Assembly: GCA_013368315.1 (NCBI GenBank)
Contig: JAACJM010000001.1
Span: forward strand, 682,001 to 746,000
DNA length: 64,000 bases
Direction: 5' to 3'
Source: Tetrapyrgos nigripes
Taxonomy: Eukaryota; Basidiomycota; Agaricomycetes; Agaricales; Campanellaceae
The translations under genes and the position numbers were made by a program. Below the pieces are notes generated by a model, which was not told where the DNA came from, did no database searches, and saw only the letters and a program-made list of their open reading frames with translations. Shown piece by piece: positions 1 through 11,793 of the stretch; the first letter of the stretch is position 1; each line of letters begins with the position of its first letter.

Positions 1-1426
<1,426 letters not shown>

Positions 1427-1489
1427 CCCGAGGTCGTAAAGGAGAAAGAGCGGTTAAACAGTCACAAATCCCGTTTCTCCTCTCCGCTC
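1427..1489. promoter_or_regulatory. 63-bp divergent intergenic promoter
   Basis: This is the only DNA between the ARP1 start codon (minus strand) and the start codon of the small membrane-protein gene (plus strand). Any core promoter and both 5' leaders must fit here or overlap coding sequence. No clear TATA box is visible. Confidence 0.5.
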
Positions 1490-2297
1490 ATGGCAAGACC
1501 TCTGCTTGCTTGGGCTTTTCTGTTCATATCGCTATTTGTGAGCCTCTTGCATATCTGACACGTATTTTTGGCCCATAGTCTCCAGGTCTCTGCTCATGCT
1601 GCTCTTAACAAATGGGAAGCAACCAATTTCTGCAAATGTGTGTACTCATGACATTCGAATGGCAGCAACCCCCTCTGAACCGCCATCTAGGTATATGCTT
1701 TGGGGCAAACTACTCCATATTGCACATGGAGCTTCCAGATAATCCTGCACAACCCTGCCAGAGCTGCACAAAACAGTGGTGTTTAAATCAGAACCTACCT
1801 ATATGCGCAGGAGCCTCTCTTGGTATATTTTTCACTTCACCCTCTTCTGATTAGAGCTCCAATCCAAACCTTCTCTTTCTAAAGGTGATACAGACCCGGA
1901 TACAGCAACTGGAAAGGAAGGAGACGTCGAAGCGCGCTGTTTCCGTGCGTACTGCCATGTTCATTCTCTACAACTCTGCTCATGTACCGCTAGAACGAGA
2001 TTCGCCTCGAGATCAGCTAGTCGTCACGCTGTTCCTACTTATTGTCTTTGGCCTGCTGCTTGGTGCAGGAATCAAGGGTCGTATGGAAAAGGCTGGACTG
2101 GACGCCAATTGGAACTCTGGGCGAAGGTGGTGGGAAGTATGGAGTTTGTACTTTGTGGACCTACATAGGCACTCATCTTATCTATTTTCTAGGCCTGGCA
2201 GCCACTGGAAGACCTCGGGTTTTCGCGATTTTCGCGTTATAGATCGCAGCGAAATGAAAACAGAGACTACATACCCATGTCGTCAGAACCGGATTAG
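1490..2297 (+). CDS. Small cysteine-rich single-pass membrane protein, unknown function
   Basis: A signal-peptide-like start (MARPLLAWAFLFISLF) is followed by a lumenal part rich in cysteine: NFCKC, then NPAQPCQSCTKQWCLNQNLP and ICAGASLGD, an acidic stretch (DTDPDTATGKEGDVEARCF), then RDSPRDQLVVT and one membrane segment (LFLLIVFGLLLGAGI). A short cytoplasmic tail ends YIPMSSEPD. The gene is cut by about five small introns and is about 160 codons long. The topology inferred is type I: cysteines outside or in a secretory lumen, tail in the cytosol. I recall similar unnamed proteins in fungi but no function. Exon joins around 1600-1700 are approximate. Confidence 0.7.
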
Positions 2298-2513
2298 ATG
2301 TATCAATATCTTTCGTTAGCTTAGGACTGGATTTATTTCTTTGACGTATGGCTTGTATATATCATTATTCTTGGGTACATTATTCGACGAATAGGCCTCC
2401 TATTCGTGTCAGTGGCCTGCGATCATGTGAGGTTCATGCTCCTTGCTCTTGAACGCGACTCGTCTCATCTCTTTGCCAACTCGACGCTCTGAATACCGTC
2501 AAAAATCTTCAAA

Positions 2514-5500
2514 ATGGATACAGAATCCTTTTCCTCCATAGCTGTTGCACAGCTAGCCACCCCATCCCACTTCATGCCTTCTGCTTGCTGTCCAGACAAA
2601 GACTTGGTTCTACTGATTTCTCGAGTTGGCGGTCGTGATCGGATGGGTCTCTGGACACTTTCTGGCACGAAGACTTGGGAAATAGACCCATCACCTTCTA
2701 CTGAGCGGATCATGGCCTGCGCATGGAGTCCGGATGGTACGCATACTCTTGTTTGAGCGCCAATTCCCTCTAAACATTGCGAACGCAGGACAGAGCGTAG
2801 CCGTGGCACAACATCCGGCCTCTCTCACTCTTCACTCACTACAAGATGGTCATGAAGAACGTAACATACCGCTCCCTTTCAGCGATGGAACGATTACCGG
2901 AGTCTGGTGGTTCCGGCATGAGAAGGTCGTCGACACGAACCCAGTTCCGGATATATTCAAGAGGAATGATGTCATTGTGCGTTTTTTATCTCACTGTTGA
3001 GGGCCATTCCTGAATATCTTCAAGACAGGCAGCTCTCATTCCATACTAAGAAACCTACCATTGCTCGAAAGTCTGCAGGAGAGTTCACAACAAATAACGT
3101 CTGCTACATGTCCCCATCCTTCTTTTGATCCGGGTCTCCTAACATATGTATGTCTAGTGCTACCAACATTTTTGCCTTCCAAGGGTCCCAAACTCAATCC
3201 GCTCGAAAATCTTCCATTCCAGATGTGGTGAAATTGTGGCCCACTTTGCAAAACGATCCTTTGGCCGCGTCAATCGATGCTGTCAACCGGTCAATTGACC
3301 CTGCGCTCGACGATCCTGATGACACGAACATAGATAGCCTTCTGGTAATTGCCGATGACCTGGGACGTGTTTCTTTCTACCTCGACGGTGCATATTTGAC
3401 AGGAACGCTGGAACTTGGACCACAATCATTTACGGAAATGTTCAAGGACCCACAGCATCCGCGTTTGATTGCACACTCTGAAACCGACGTCGACGGGGAC
3501 AAGATATCGTCAATTGAACCTATTAGGATTACTCTACCTTTACTGGAGACGCGTAAAGTCAGGGATTTTGCCAAACTGTCAACGACTGCCCGTGAACTGA
3601 TCTGGTATATCATACGTGTCGTCGAGGAAATGCGTGCCGTCTGGATGGGATCTGAGACGAACACCGGTGCTCATGAGCTAGGACCCAAGTGGCTTCGCTC
3701 TCTGGAGAATAGGCAGAAGACGCAGTTTGGCCGTTGGTGTCTTCCGATCTTTCCTTACCTTGATTGATTGATGAGCTGCCTACAGAAGAAGAACCTAGGC
3801 CAATACTCGATTTAACTAAACTACTGGTCACCGGCCGAGCTTCTGAACCTTTATCCGATTTTTTAGGTAGCGGGGAACAGATGAGCGAAAGAGTACGTAC
3901 TTATTCACCGGACCAGATCGTGTTGAACTAATCTAGTCTGCTGATAGGGTCTTCAGAAATGGGAGTCCACAGTTACAGAGGCACTAGTAAAAATTCGAGA
4001 CTACTCTGAAAAACGCCTGGCTCCGGCGTGTCAGCGTCTGTACCTAGTTCTGGAGGAAGCCAGAGGATGGTCCTTCATGTAAGTGCAGTTTGAAACTTTG
4101 GAGCATCAACTCATGCCTTCAAACCAGGCCAAATGAATATTCCCTATTCGAGATCCCCAGTGTCCTAGTCCAGCAGTGCATGGAGGCAACGGCTCGTGCC
4201 ATTCTTCTTGCAGCCTGGTTGGCTGCCCTGGCTCGACGAGAGAACAGCCGTTTCAAAGAGTTCATTGCATGGCTGCGATTTGGTGAGTCTCAATGACGGG
4301 GCCTATAAAAAATGAGCTGAATGAATGCTTGAGAATAGAAACTACATCCGCCAATCCAGCAAATGAAACAGTGCCTCCCCTGCGTCATGATATCCTGGAA
4401 GTCAACCAATATCTAATGCAGGGTCTGGAAGGGGGGTCTATAGACAAATGGTTCAGCGGACAGGTGCCTGTATTTTCTCCACAGGATCTAGGGTTACCAA
4501 ACTACAGCCTTTCGCTTGAAGCAACGTTGCAGGAGGCACGGAAGGTACTAGAGGAAGGTTCTGAACTCGGAATCAAGACAGTATGTCTTCGTGGGCATTT
4601 GAGATGAAACTCTCTGATCAGGCTGTAGGCACTGCAGGAGAAGGAAATTCCGAATGTAGAACGAAACCTGTGCGCGCTAGTGGACGAGCTTGCAGGTAAT
4701 TGTCGCCAGGTTTTCGACCGCTCGACAGGTGCAGCCACTAGGTCCGCAAGGGTGAGGAGTACGGACAGAAAAGGTAAAGAGACCGGCAATAGGAATATCT
4801 CCGTCCGAGAACGAACGATCATGCAAGTGAGTAGGTTTAAGATCAGATTTGCAGAAAGAAATTTAAGAAGCATGTAGGACGGGGATTATCTGCGACACCT
4901 TGCAATACATAGGGCAGCCACGTCGGAAGATCGGGCCTTCTGTGAGTTTTCTAATTGGATACTACCGTCTATTCTGACTCGCGTGTGAATCAACAGTATG
5001 CATGGTGCGCCAGAGGTTTGGAGATAACGAGATGGCGGTGTCGGCTGCGCTTCTAGAGTGCTCCATAGAGGATGAGGAAGGAGGGGAAGTGGAGATGGAC
5101 ATAGTTGGGGCCGAGTTTTTCGACGATGAAAGTTTAGTAATAATTTACCGGCCAAGGGACCAAGATGGTGAGTAACATGACCGGTATCTCTACTAGAGTT
5201 GTGGATGCTGATGGCGATCAAATACTACTAGGTGGAACGTTTATTGGCACGATACAATACAACGATTTAGGGTACAAAGAAGTGCAACGCGAAGGTCACG
5301 TAACGCCTGCTGTCCGGGAAGATTTGATACAAAGCGCGTTGCAGCGATTAAAGGCTGGAGAGGTAGGCTATATCCGTTTTGATGTTCAAAGAAGGATACT
5401 GAGAAGCCTCGTGCCGAGCAGCTGGACGCGGGCAAGATTGAGCTGGAAGGGAAACGGCGACTTGGAGTACGGGGGAAGGAGCTTGTTGTGAACGGACGAA

Positions 5501-5580
5501 GTGGACGACGGGTGGCATGTATCTTGGACGAACGGGGAACGGGACTGGAGAGCATCGACATGGAGGGAAGCGATGAATGA
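2514..5580 (+). CDS. APC4: Anaphase-promoting complex subunit 4
   Basis: Scaffold subunit of the APC/C ubiquitin ligase that drives mitotic exit. The N-terminus carries WD40-type sequence (ACAWSPDG, QSVAVAQHPASLTLHSLQDG, GTITGVWWF), as in the Apc4 WD40 domain. The middle matches the helical Apc4 domain (ARELIWYIIRVVEEM, LYLVLEEARGWS, EYSLFEIPSVLVQQCMEA, RRENSRFKEFIAWLRF, DILEVNQYLMQGL, GSIDKWFSG). The last exon ends GRSGRRVACILDERG and LESIDMEGSDE before TGA at 5578. About ten short introns interrupt it; predicted length is near 800 residues, usual for Apc4. The start at 2514 is the first ATG in frame with the WD40 part. Little else fits this architecture. Confidence 0.88.
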
Positions 5581-5696
5581 ATTGTAGATACATATGGAGA
5601 TAGAACTGTTGTAGCGGCGTAGGCCCGCGGAGCCTCGACTCGTGCCCACGTCTGAATTCTTTAAATAAGCGCGAGACAAACAGGGACGACTCGACG

Positions 5697-7028
5697 ATGC
5701 CCCCCAAAGAACAACACACCGACGTTGCTGTCAGAAAGAAAAAAAATGTAACTTCCTCTCTGCTTTCTGACCTCTGCTTTCTGACCCTTATTTCGCTTAC
5801 GTAAGGCCGATGCACAAGCAGCGTTTAGACAAAGAAGGGCCAATTATATCTCGACGCTGGAAGAGGTGAGGATCGTTTTTTTCTGTTCTGTCTCCATCTG
5901 ATCAATGTGGAATTTGTAGACAGTAACCAACCTCGAATCTGTCGTTCTGCAGCTCCAAGAGTCATGTCGCGAAGCCCGCGCCGAAGCGCAAGATCTCCGT
6001 CACGAAAACTCCCGCTTGCGCCAAGCTCTTCGTGATCGAGAAAATTTCTGGCGCGCTGTCTGGCCACGGAAGGGGCAATCCTCAGACTCAGACGGTCCCC
6101 CCTCTTTCAACTCGCAAATCCCTGTCACGCAGTGCACAGATCACTCCATCTACTCTTCGGGTGCCACCTACTCCGCAGAACACGATTCACTCGGCCATCG
6201 GTCCTCTGCCTACTCATGGCCACAGCCAATCGCCCAGACTTCTTCCTCAGGTGGCGAGTCAGCTGTCCTCACAGGTAGTGCTTCAAACTCTCCCCAGTTT
6301 TCCGAATCCCCCACTCTCAACTCTTCAGAAATGGCCTTTATGTCTCGTTTTCCCCCAGAAGATCAAAAAGTATCTATGGAGAACCAGCCTTATGTATTCC
6401 CTTCCAGTCGCTCCATTTCCCTTCAGGATCCATTCCCTCAGCATCTACCCCGACGTCCATGTCTTCTTTCCAGTATAATTTCCACGAAGGTTCCGCCGCG
6501 GTCCATGATCGCACGCAAGATTTTGACTACCGCAGGCAAACGACACATCCCGGAGAAGTCACTCTTCACGGTGGCACCGCCGACATCTCGCTGGCTGCAT
6601 CAGGAACTGATGCTGTCCGCTACAGACTCGGATCCACTGCAAGGTCGTCTGATCGCCCTCTCCTTCCCATACTCCCCCCCCTATCAGCAGGAAGTGACAA
6701 CGGTTCTCAGCATGAGCCAGGAAGCAGTGATGGTGATTCCAATTCATATCTTCCCCAAAAACTGCGTTCTCGTCGCGATACTACTGCTTCTCGCCCATCT
6801 CGTTCTCCTTCCCCAGGTATGGCCCCTCTTTCGGGCACTTTAGCGGTCATCAAAGCGCAGGCGTTTGGGGCGTTACGGCGGACGCGTGTACGGTCCAGAA
6901 AGTCCACAGATGGCCCTGCCAAAGTGGCTTTGGATGTCCTCGAAGCCAGAGGCATTGGAATGGGTGGCAGTCACGGTGTAAAACGACAACGACTGGATGA
7001 TGATAACGATCTGGACGTCCCGTCATGA
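5697..7028 (+). CDS. YAP/AP-1-like bZIP transcription factor
   Basis: The first exon gives MPPKEQHTDVAVRKKKN and splices to ADAQAAFRQRRANYISTLEE. Together they form a basic region of the N-x-x-A-Q-x-A-F-R type typical of fungal YAP/Pap1 factors. A leucine-zipper-like heptad follows (VTNLESVVLQLQESCREA, then DLRHENSRLRQALRDREN). The rest is a long serine/proline-rich region ending in RRTRVRSRKS, an acidic/basic tail (KRQRLDDDNDLDVPS) and TGA at 7026. The frame changes near 6340-6410, so at least one intron or misplaced join lies there; I could not settle its ends. No C-terminal cysteine-rich redox domain like that of Yap1 is seen. Target genes cannot be inferred. DNA-binding nuclear role follows from the family. 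Confidence 0.85.
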
Positions 7029-7593
7029 TTTTCCAAACTTTTAGATTGGACTTGTACTCGTCAGATTTTTTGGGCTATAATGTTCTTATTTGTAGACATT
7101 ATCATGCATACCTTTACTTATCGTCTTGTTGCATAGTTGTATTGTGAATACCTGTATAATAGTGTCTTGCGTCTTGTAATTAACAGCACCGTTCAATTGC
7201 TACATATATTTCTGTATCAGAACATGGCTCAACCGAAATCCGAAATCCGAAACCGAGACTCTGCAACTTGTCCTACTCTAGCAATGCAGGGTCGCTGGAC
7301 GTGAGGCAGCAAGGGACGTATCCTCGATCTCGAAATAGAAAGTTGTATGTCCGGTGCAGTCGCTCCGTTGGACAATATGTCCATACTCTTCCTGAAACCG
7401 TAGCGAAAGCGTGTTCTGAACGAGTCAAACAGAAGCCATAAACTTTGCGGAAGGTAGCAGTATACGGATGTCCGCCACCACAAATGATCTAATCGATATT
7501 CAATTGACTTTAGGCACGGCCACATCCCAAGGTCCTCTGATTTCGCTGTAAACAAGCTACTGTAAGTGCGCTGCACTTTTCAGACCTGCAGGT
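7029..7593. other. Convergent intergenic region, no gene seen
   Basis: This stretch separates the stop codons of the bZIP gene and GPI2, which point at each other. It is AT-rich at the left, as expected of a 3' untranslated region. At about 7231-7254 a short heptamer-type repeat of CGAAATC/CGAAACC occurs. A minus-strand open frame of 115 codons (7229-7576) has no recognisable protein features and I do not call it. Confidence 0.5.
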
Positions 7594-8664
7594 TTACGCA
7601 CTTTTGTATTTCTGGGCCCAAACTAGTACAGCAGGCGCCAGGAAGGTCACCGAGAGCAGGATGGATCCAAACAAGGATGCAATTGTCCACGAAGATACCG
7701 AGGCCATAACGAAGGCCACGGCAGACAGAAAGAACGTGAGGAGTATCCGGAATATGGCTGGAGTACTCTTGCGGCAATTGCTTGAGTTGCAGTTGATTAC
7801 AGAGATTGGGGAACAATAGACCTACCTGAAGACGACGCCGCAACATAGGGAATAGGGTAAATGATTGAACGGAAAATAAGATGAGAGCAAAAACCGCCAG
7901 ATCGGTGGATAGACGCGAGGCCAACACCACAGACGATGAAATGGCAGCATTCATGGACAGGACTGATGTTAGCCTGTCAAAGCGTGTTAAGCGTCGCAAC
8001 GTCCGTGAGACTCAGCTCTACTACACCCACCTCTCATGCACAATGGGTTGAGACGAAGTCGACGATCCATAGTCAGCTAGTAGAATGTTGATGATGAAGA
8101 GTGCCGCTGACAAGGCCCAGATCGAATCCGAAGATGTTGCGGCAGTGAGGGTTCTCAGAACCGGTGACAGCGACATGAGCGCCAGAAATATCAGTATTGA
8201 CGATTTGAGTGCCTTAATCCCTTTGAACAACATTCATAATCAGAACATATTGAGCCAAGAACAGGCTCCTTACGATCAAGGTGGCTCTGTTCATTTCGGC
8301 GAGTGTTGATGCAATGGAGCAATTCGGAGACGAGGTATCCCAAAAGGAAACAGCCCATGGAGACGAATATGAGTAACCGAGGATCCAAGGACTGGTCTTG
8401 TACACGCGCAAAGACACACAGGAAAATAAAGATCGTCGCCAGGTGTTGGGTGATTGCACAACAAAGAAGGACTAGAGGCCAGTAAGTGTAAGGCCGGAAA
8501 TTAGCTGGAGAGAAGAGTTAAAGCGAAATACAAAACGAGCAGAGTTGTCGAGGCGTACGATTTGTCTGTAGCGACGAAAGAAAGGCATCTTTAGGAATGT
8601 AATTGTCAGGATAGGACTGTTGTTTCCATAGAACCCTGGCCCATGATTCTGGTGCAGAGCTCAT
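7594..8664 (-). CDS. GPI2: GPI-GlcNAc transferase subunit GPI2 / PIG-C
   Basis: Membrane subunit of the ER complex that transfers GlcNAc to phosphatidylinositol, the first step of GPI anchor synthesis. The N-terminus reads MSSAPESWARVLWKQQSYP then DNYIPKDAFLSSL, close to the family's W-E/A-x-V-L-W-K-x-Q-x-Y-P-D-N-Y start. Next come NFRPYTYWPLVLLCAITQHL, LLGYLVSELLHC, SPVLRTLTAATSSDSIWAL, MNAAISSSVVLASRLSTDL and VFALILFSVQSFTLFPMLR, all family hallmarks. The last exon is hydrophobic and ends LVWAQKYKSA with TAA at 7594. About eight membrane segments are likely. The ATG at 8664 is in frame directly before the conserved motif. Confidence 0.9.
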
Positions 8665-8947
8665 TCATGAGCGAGGGATCCAGCGTCGAGGTCAGAGCCA
8701 AGTTCTGGGTTCAAGTTCAAGTTGTTGATGTCACGCCTGTATTCAACCTTGTTTAACACGCTCTTCTCTCAACCGTCGAAGGGTGTAGAAATGCGAATAG
8801 CAAGACCGGTGTTTAGGTGTGTATCTCCGCTCTTCGAGTCCATGAGGTATAATAATTAATCCATACATGAGTAGCTACAAAGTTATCGGAGATAGCTTCT
8901 GAGAATGCCCCACATCACTGCAACCGACAACCCTCAAATCCTCGCAA

Positions 8948-9372
8948 CTAGTCCCACTGCATGTTCCGAATCAATCAAGATACTCAGTAACAAGGACTTC
9001 ACGGACTCACCACTAGTCTCTCTTCTTGACGCGGTTCCGGGGTGAACTTTACTGGCTTCGCTGCCTGAGCCGCAAGCTTGCCTTGGTTGGGATTCGACGA
9101 ATGAGTACCTCTTGCTTGGACCTGTAACAATTCCAGGGTAAGAAACCTATACACCGTTTGAGGTTGTACCGACAGCTTTCAGTCTACGTTCTGCAGCTTC
9201 AGCCTAGATTAAAGATACGGGCCTGAGTGCTTATTCAAGTGTTAATGTTGAGAATACAGACCGTAGCGGCACGGCGGTCAACTGTTGCTTGACTAGCTGG
9301 TTCTGAAGTCGATGATCCAAGGACATGGTGTCCACCTTCATGCGTGCCAGGTTTGGAGCAAAGCGAACCCAT
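8948..9372 (-). CDS. Small lipid-anchored SVIP-like protein with VCP/p97-interacting motif
   Basis: An 86-codon gene in four exons (9262-9372, 9174-9203, 9011-9121, 8948-8956) whose reading frame closes exactly through three introns of 52-58 nt. The N-terminus MGSLCS has glycine 2 and serine 6 (N-myristoylation pattern) and cysteine 5 (possible palmitoylation). Residues 34-44 read RAATAEAAERR, an exact match to the VIM consensus R-x5-A-A-x2-R that binds Cdc48/p97. The C-terminus has ARGTHSSNPNQGKLAAQAAK and ends EERLVWD. Order, size and motif resemble animal SVIP (77 residues), a lipidated inhibitor of ER-associated degradation. The function is inferred from that likeness. The second intron uses a weak GTCGGT donor. 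Start 91 bp downstream of DPH7, same strand. Confidence 0.75.
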
Positions 9373-9463
9373 AAAGATACTTGAAATTCAAACAGGCTAC
9401 AGCTTTGGTGGTGTGATGGTGTCACGCAGACATATTTTTTGTTAGTATTTTAGTAATTGCCGC

Positions 9464-10857
9464 TCAACCTTTCCAGAGCTGTAGATTATGATCGTAGAAC
9501 GAGCAACTAGCTATAATCGTTTGTCCATCCTCCCCGTCTCCTTTATGGCACCAGTCCACGCCATACGCCAAAGATTCATGTCCATCGTACCGCTTCGACA
9601 TACCACCTTTACATTGTTGTGTCTGGGCATCCATCTCATCAAAGTGCATGACCTTGAAGCCGTCAAGCATACATGCTAGAAGCAAATCATGTTTTCGTGA
9701 GGCCGAAGGGTGCCATTTGACCCTCCAAACCCCGCCGCCTGCATCAATTTGTGTCAAAGGGTCGAAGGATTTTCTCGTGTCAAAGATCCGGACGCTAGAG
9801 TCGTAGCTATTGTACATGAGCGTTATGGCGTATAGTCGAAATGGTCTTGGCTCACCTTCCTACGGCCAGAATATGCTCCATATAAGGATGACTTTGAATT
9901 GTCGTAATGCCCGAACTAAACCTGAGCATTTGAAGCGTAAGTACTACTGCATACTATTAAATTTGGCACTGACAGTTTGTTTTGAAAGATTGGCTGCTCC
10001 AACCTAACATCCCAACCCCTCATTGCCAAATCATCGCCACCTTTTATGCATCAGTAACGAGAACTAGTCCAAAGCATGAAACAGCGAACCTGAGTAGACC
10101 ACGTTCCTATTCCAGTAATCCCAGGCAGCAATCCATGGCTCAAAGGTATGAGCAGGCCAACTCCTTTTGACGGTCAGAGAACCATCCGTTGGTCCCAGAA
10201 GAGACAAGTGGCCGTTTGACAGGGAAACGATGAGGTCTCCCAAGTCACTGGATTATAAGAATCAGTTTGCAAGCCAAGAACCATTCAAGTTCCATAAGTA
10301 CTCGCTAGGAAATCGACGGTTTGACCAGTCAAGTGACAGGCAGAGGATACTGGAAGAGGGAGCTGCTAGTATTGAAGCCGTTGATTTTAAAAGGGACTGC
10401 AATCCATGTTTGAGAGATTAACCTTTGCGAGCATAATGGAATAGCAGACCTCGTCTGATTGCCACTCATATAAAGAGACACCTCCATCTGAATCTGCTAT
10501 GCCTAGGATTGCGGAGTTAGAGGCAGATCTGTGACACCTTTTTTGGACTTCGTATCATTTCGAGCGTCAAGGTTCTTTCAGAATACCAACCATTTCATAT
10601 CGAGCACTGCAGGAAGATCGATCTCTTGTATCTTTTCACTGGAAACGTATCTAGTGACAAAAGGTGTATTAGAAAGTCTTGACATACGCGGTTGGTTCGT
10701 CATTGCTCCTAAATACCAGGCACTGGCCGAGCCTGCGCTGGGGAGCACTTGGATCTGAGTGTTCTAGTTTATATGTCCCGCAGACGAATATATCTTGGGC
10801 ATCTGGATGAGGACAAAACTCGACTGAGTCGGCGGGAAAGCCAGTGTCGATTGCCAT
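9464..10857 (-). CDS. DPH7: Diphthine methylesterase / WD40 protein DPH7
   Basis: WD40 propeller enzyme that demethylates diphthine on elongation factor 2 before final amidation to diphthamide. The start MAIDTGFPADSVEFCPHPD leads into IFVCGTYKL, the family's conserved D-T-x-x-x-A-D-S-V-E opening. Later exons hold repeat-like pieces (SYDSSVRIFDTRK, GGGVWRVKWHPSA, LLLACMLDGFKVMHF, SLAYGVDWCHKG). It ends TIIASCSFYDHNLQLWKG, matching the conserved A-S-C-S-F-Y-D-H end, with TGA at 9464. A longer in-frame extension upstream would need a non-ATG start, so 10857 is chosen. Several short introns. Acts in the cytosol. Confidence 0.88.
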
Positions 10858-10963
10858 ATGTCGATCAAGTGTTATGAAGAGTGTGACGCGACGTGGTGTG
10901 CGCGGCTTCACCACCGTCTTTCTGCCCAAATACCCTTTTTAAGGTTTTCTTCTCTCGTTCGCT
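10858..10963. promoter_or_regulatory. 106-bp divergent promoter, DPH7 / ATRAP-like gene
   Basis: Divergent start codons at 10857 (minus) and 10964 (plus) share this spacer. A pyrimidine-rich run ending TTTTCTTCTCTCGTTCGCT lies just before the plus-strand ATG, a common fungal 5' leader feature. No TATA box. Confidence 0.45.
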
Positions 10964-11764
10964 ATGGATTTTGTTCAAAGTCTTGATCCTTCAAAAGCTC
11001 GTCTTGGCTGGAGTGGTACGGTCTTCAGCTATCCACGCGTCACCCCTAGGTTGAAATGTGTCTCTAGTCCTTGTCATTCCTTCTCAGTGGATTCTCGGCT
11101 CCTCAGGTTCGCTGCTTCAGGTTTTGGACTCGTTCTTGTTACTGATGCATACATCAATCAAGTACAACTTTCCGCTATACTTGTTTGGATTCTATGCCCA
11201 AGAGAATTCCGAGGCCGTGCAATCTTTACAAACTGTGCGTCTTCGTTCTCAGATTTGTTTGTCGTCGCTAACCATACCCTGAAGTTTACTGGGCTGCTGG
11301 GGGTTTCCATGCTCTACGACATAATCTGGATGATAAAATACGAGCAGAGTGGCTTCATCAAATTCTTGACCATTGTCCTTCTACTCCTAAAGGTGCGTAT
11401 CAACTTTACAACAACGAACTGTCCGGATGATTGGAATGCAATGTCAGGTCCCTACTTTCCTCGCATTTGGGCTGGCGGCACGACAGAGAGGTGCGCAGTT
11501 TGGTGGCCTGGGTATCCGTGGTAGTGACTTGAGTGGACCAACCGGTGAGGCTTCATCTAAATGTCTCTTATACTCGTTTGACTAATCCTTTATGTATTCG
11601 CAGTGTGGTCGATGCCCGGTGGTTTTACTTCCTCAGGAAGGGAGGGATACCAGACTGTAGATGAAGAGCCACCGCTTCCACCTCCACCTACTCAGCACTC
11701 TAGGCCCGCAGCTCCGCCTCCTCCTTCTGGACCTCAAGCCCCTGGAGCGTATCAATCTGTGTAG
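10964..11764 (+). CDS. Four-helix membrane protein, AT1-receptor-associated-protein-like
   Basis: Short exons encode MDFVQSLDPSKARLGWSG, then hydrophobic stretches WILGSSGSLLQVLDSF, NFPLYLFGFYAQENSEAVQS, FTGLLGVSMLYDIIWMIKYE, FIKFLTIVLLLLK and VPTFLAFGLAARQRGAQ. The tail is soluble, with GREGYQTVDEEPPLPPPPTQ and a proline-rich end at TAG 11762. The pattern of three to four membrane segments, an L-D-I/D-I-I-W helix and a C-terminal YQT[IV]D motif recalls animal ATRAP (AGTRAP), a Golgi/vesicle protein. That link is by motif memory and is tentative. Fungi lack angiotensin receptors, so any role would be the ancestral trafficking one. It converges on REV3 with 29 bp between stop codons. Confidence 0.65.
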
Positions 11765-11793
11765 TTTGTCAAACTGGATAAAGTATGAGAGCT

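Noticed and set aside
6370..6426. A 57-nt intron in the bZIP gene from GTATCT to TTCAG
   Set aside because: Its length is a multiple of three, so it would not produce the observed change of reading frame; another splice in this area must do so.
7229..7576. Minus-strand open frame of 115 codons between the bZIP and GPI2 genes
   Set aside because: No signal, domain or splice context; no upstream exon; lies in the expected 3' untranslated region of both neighbours.
10858..10929. N-terminal extension of DPH7 in frame upstream of 10857
   Set aside because: It would need a TTG start; the ATG at 10857 begins exactly at the family's conserved N-terminus.
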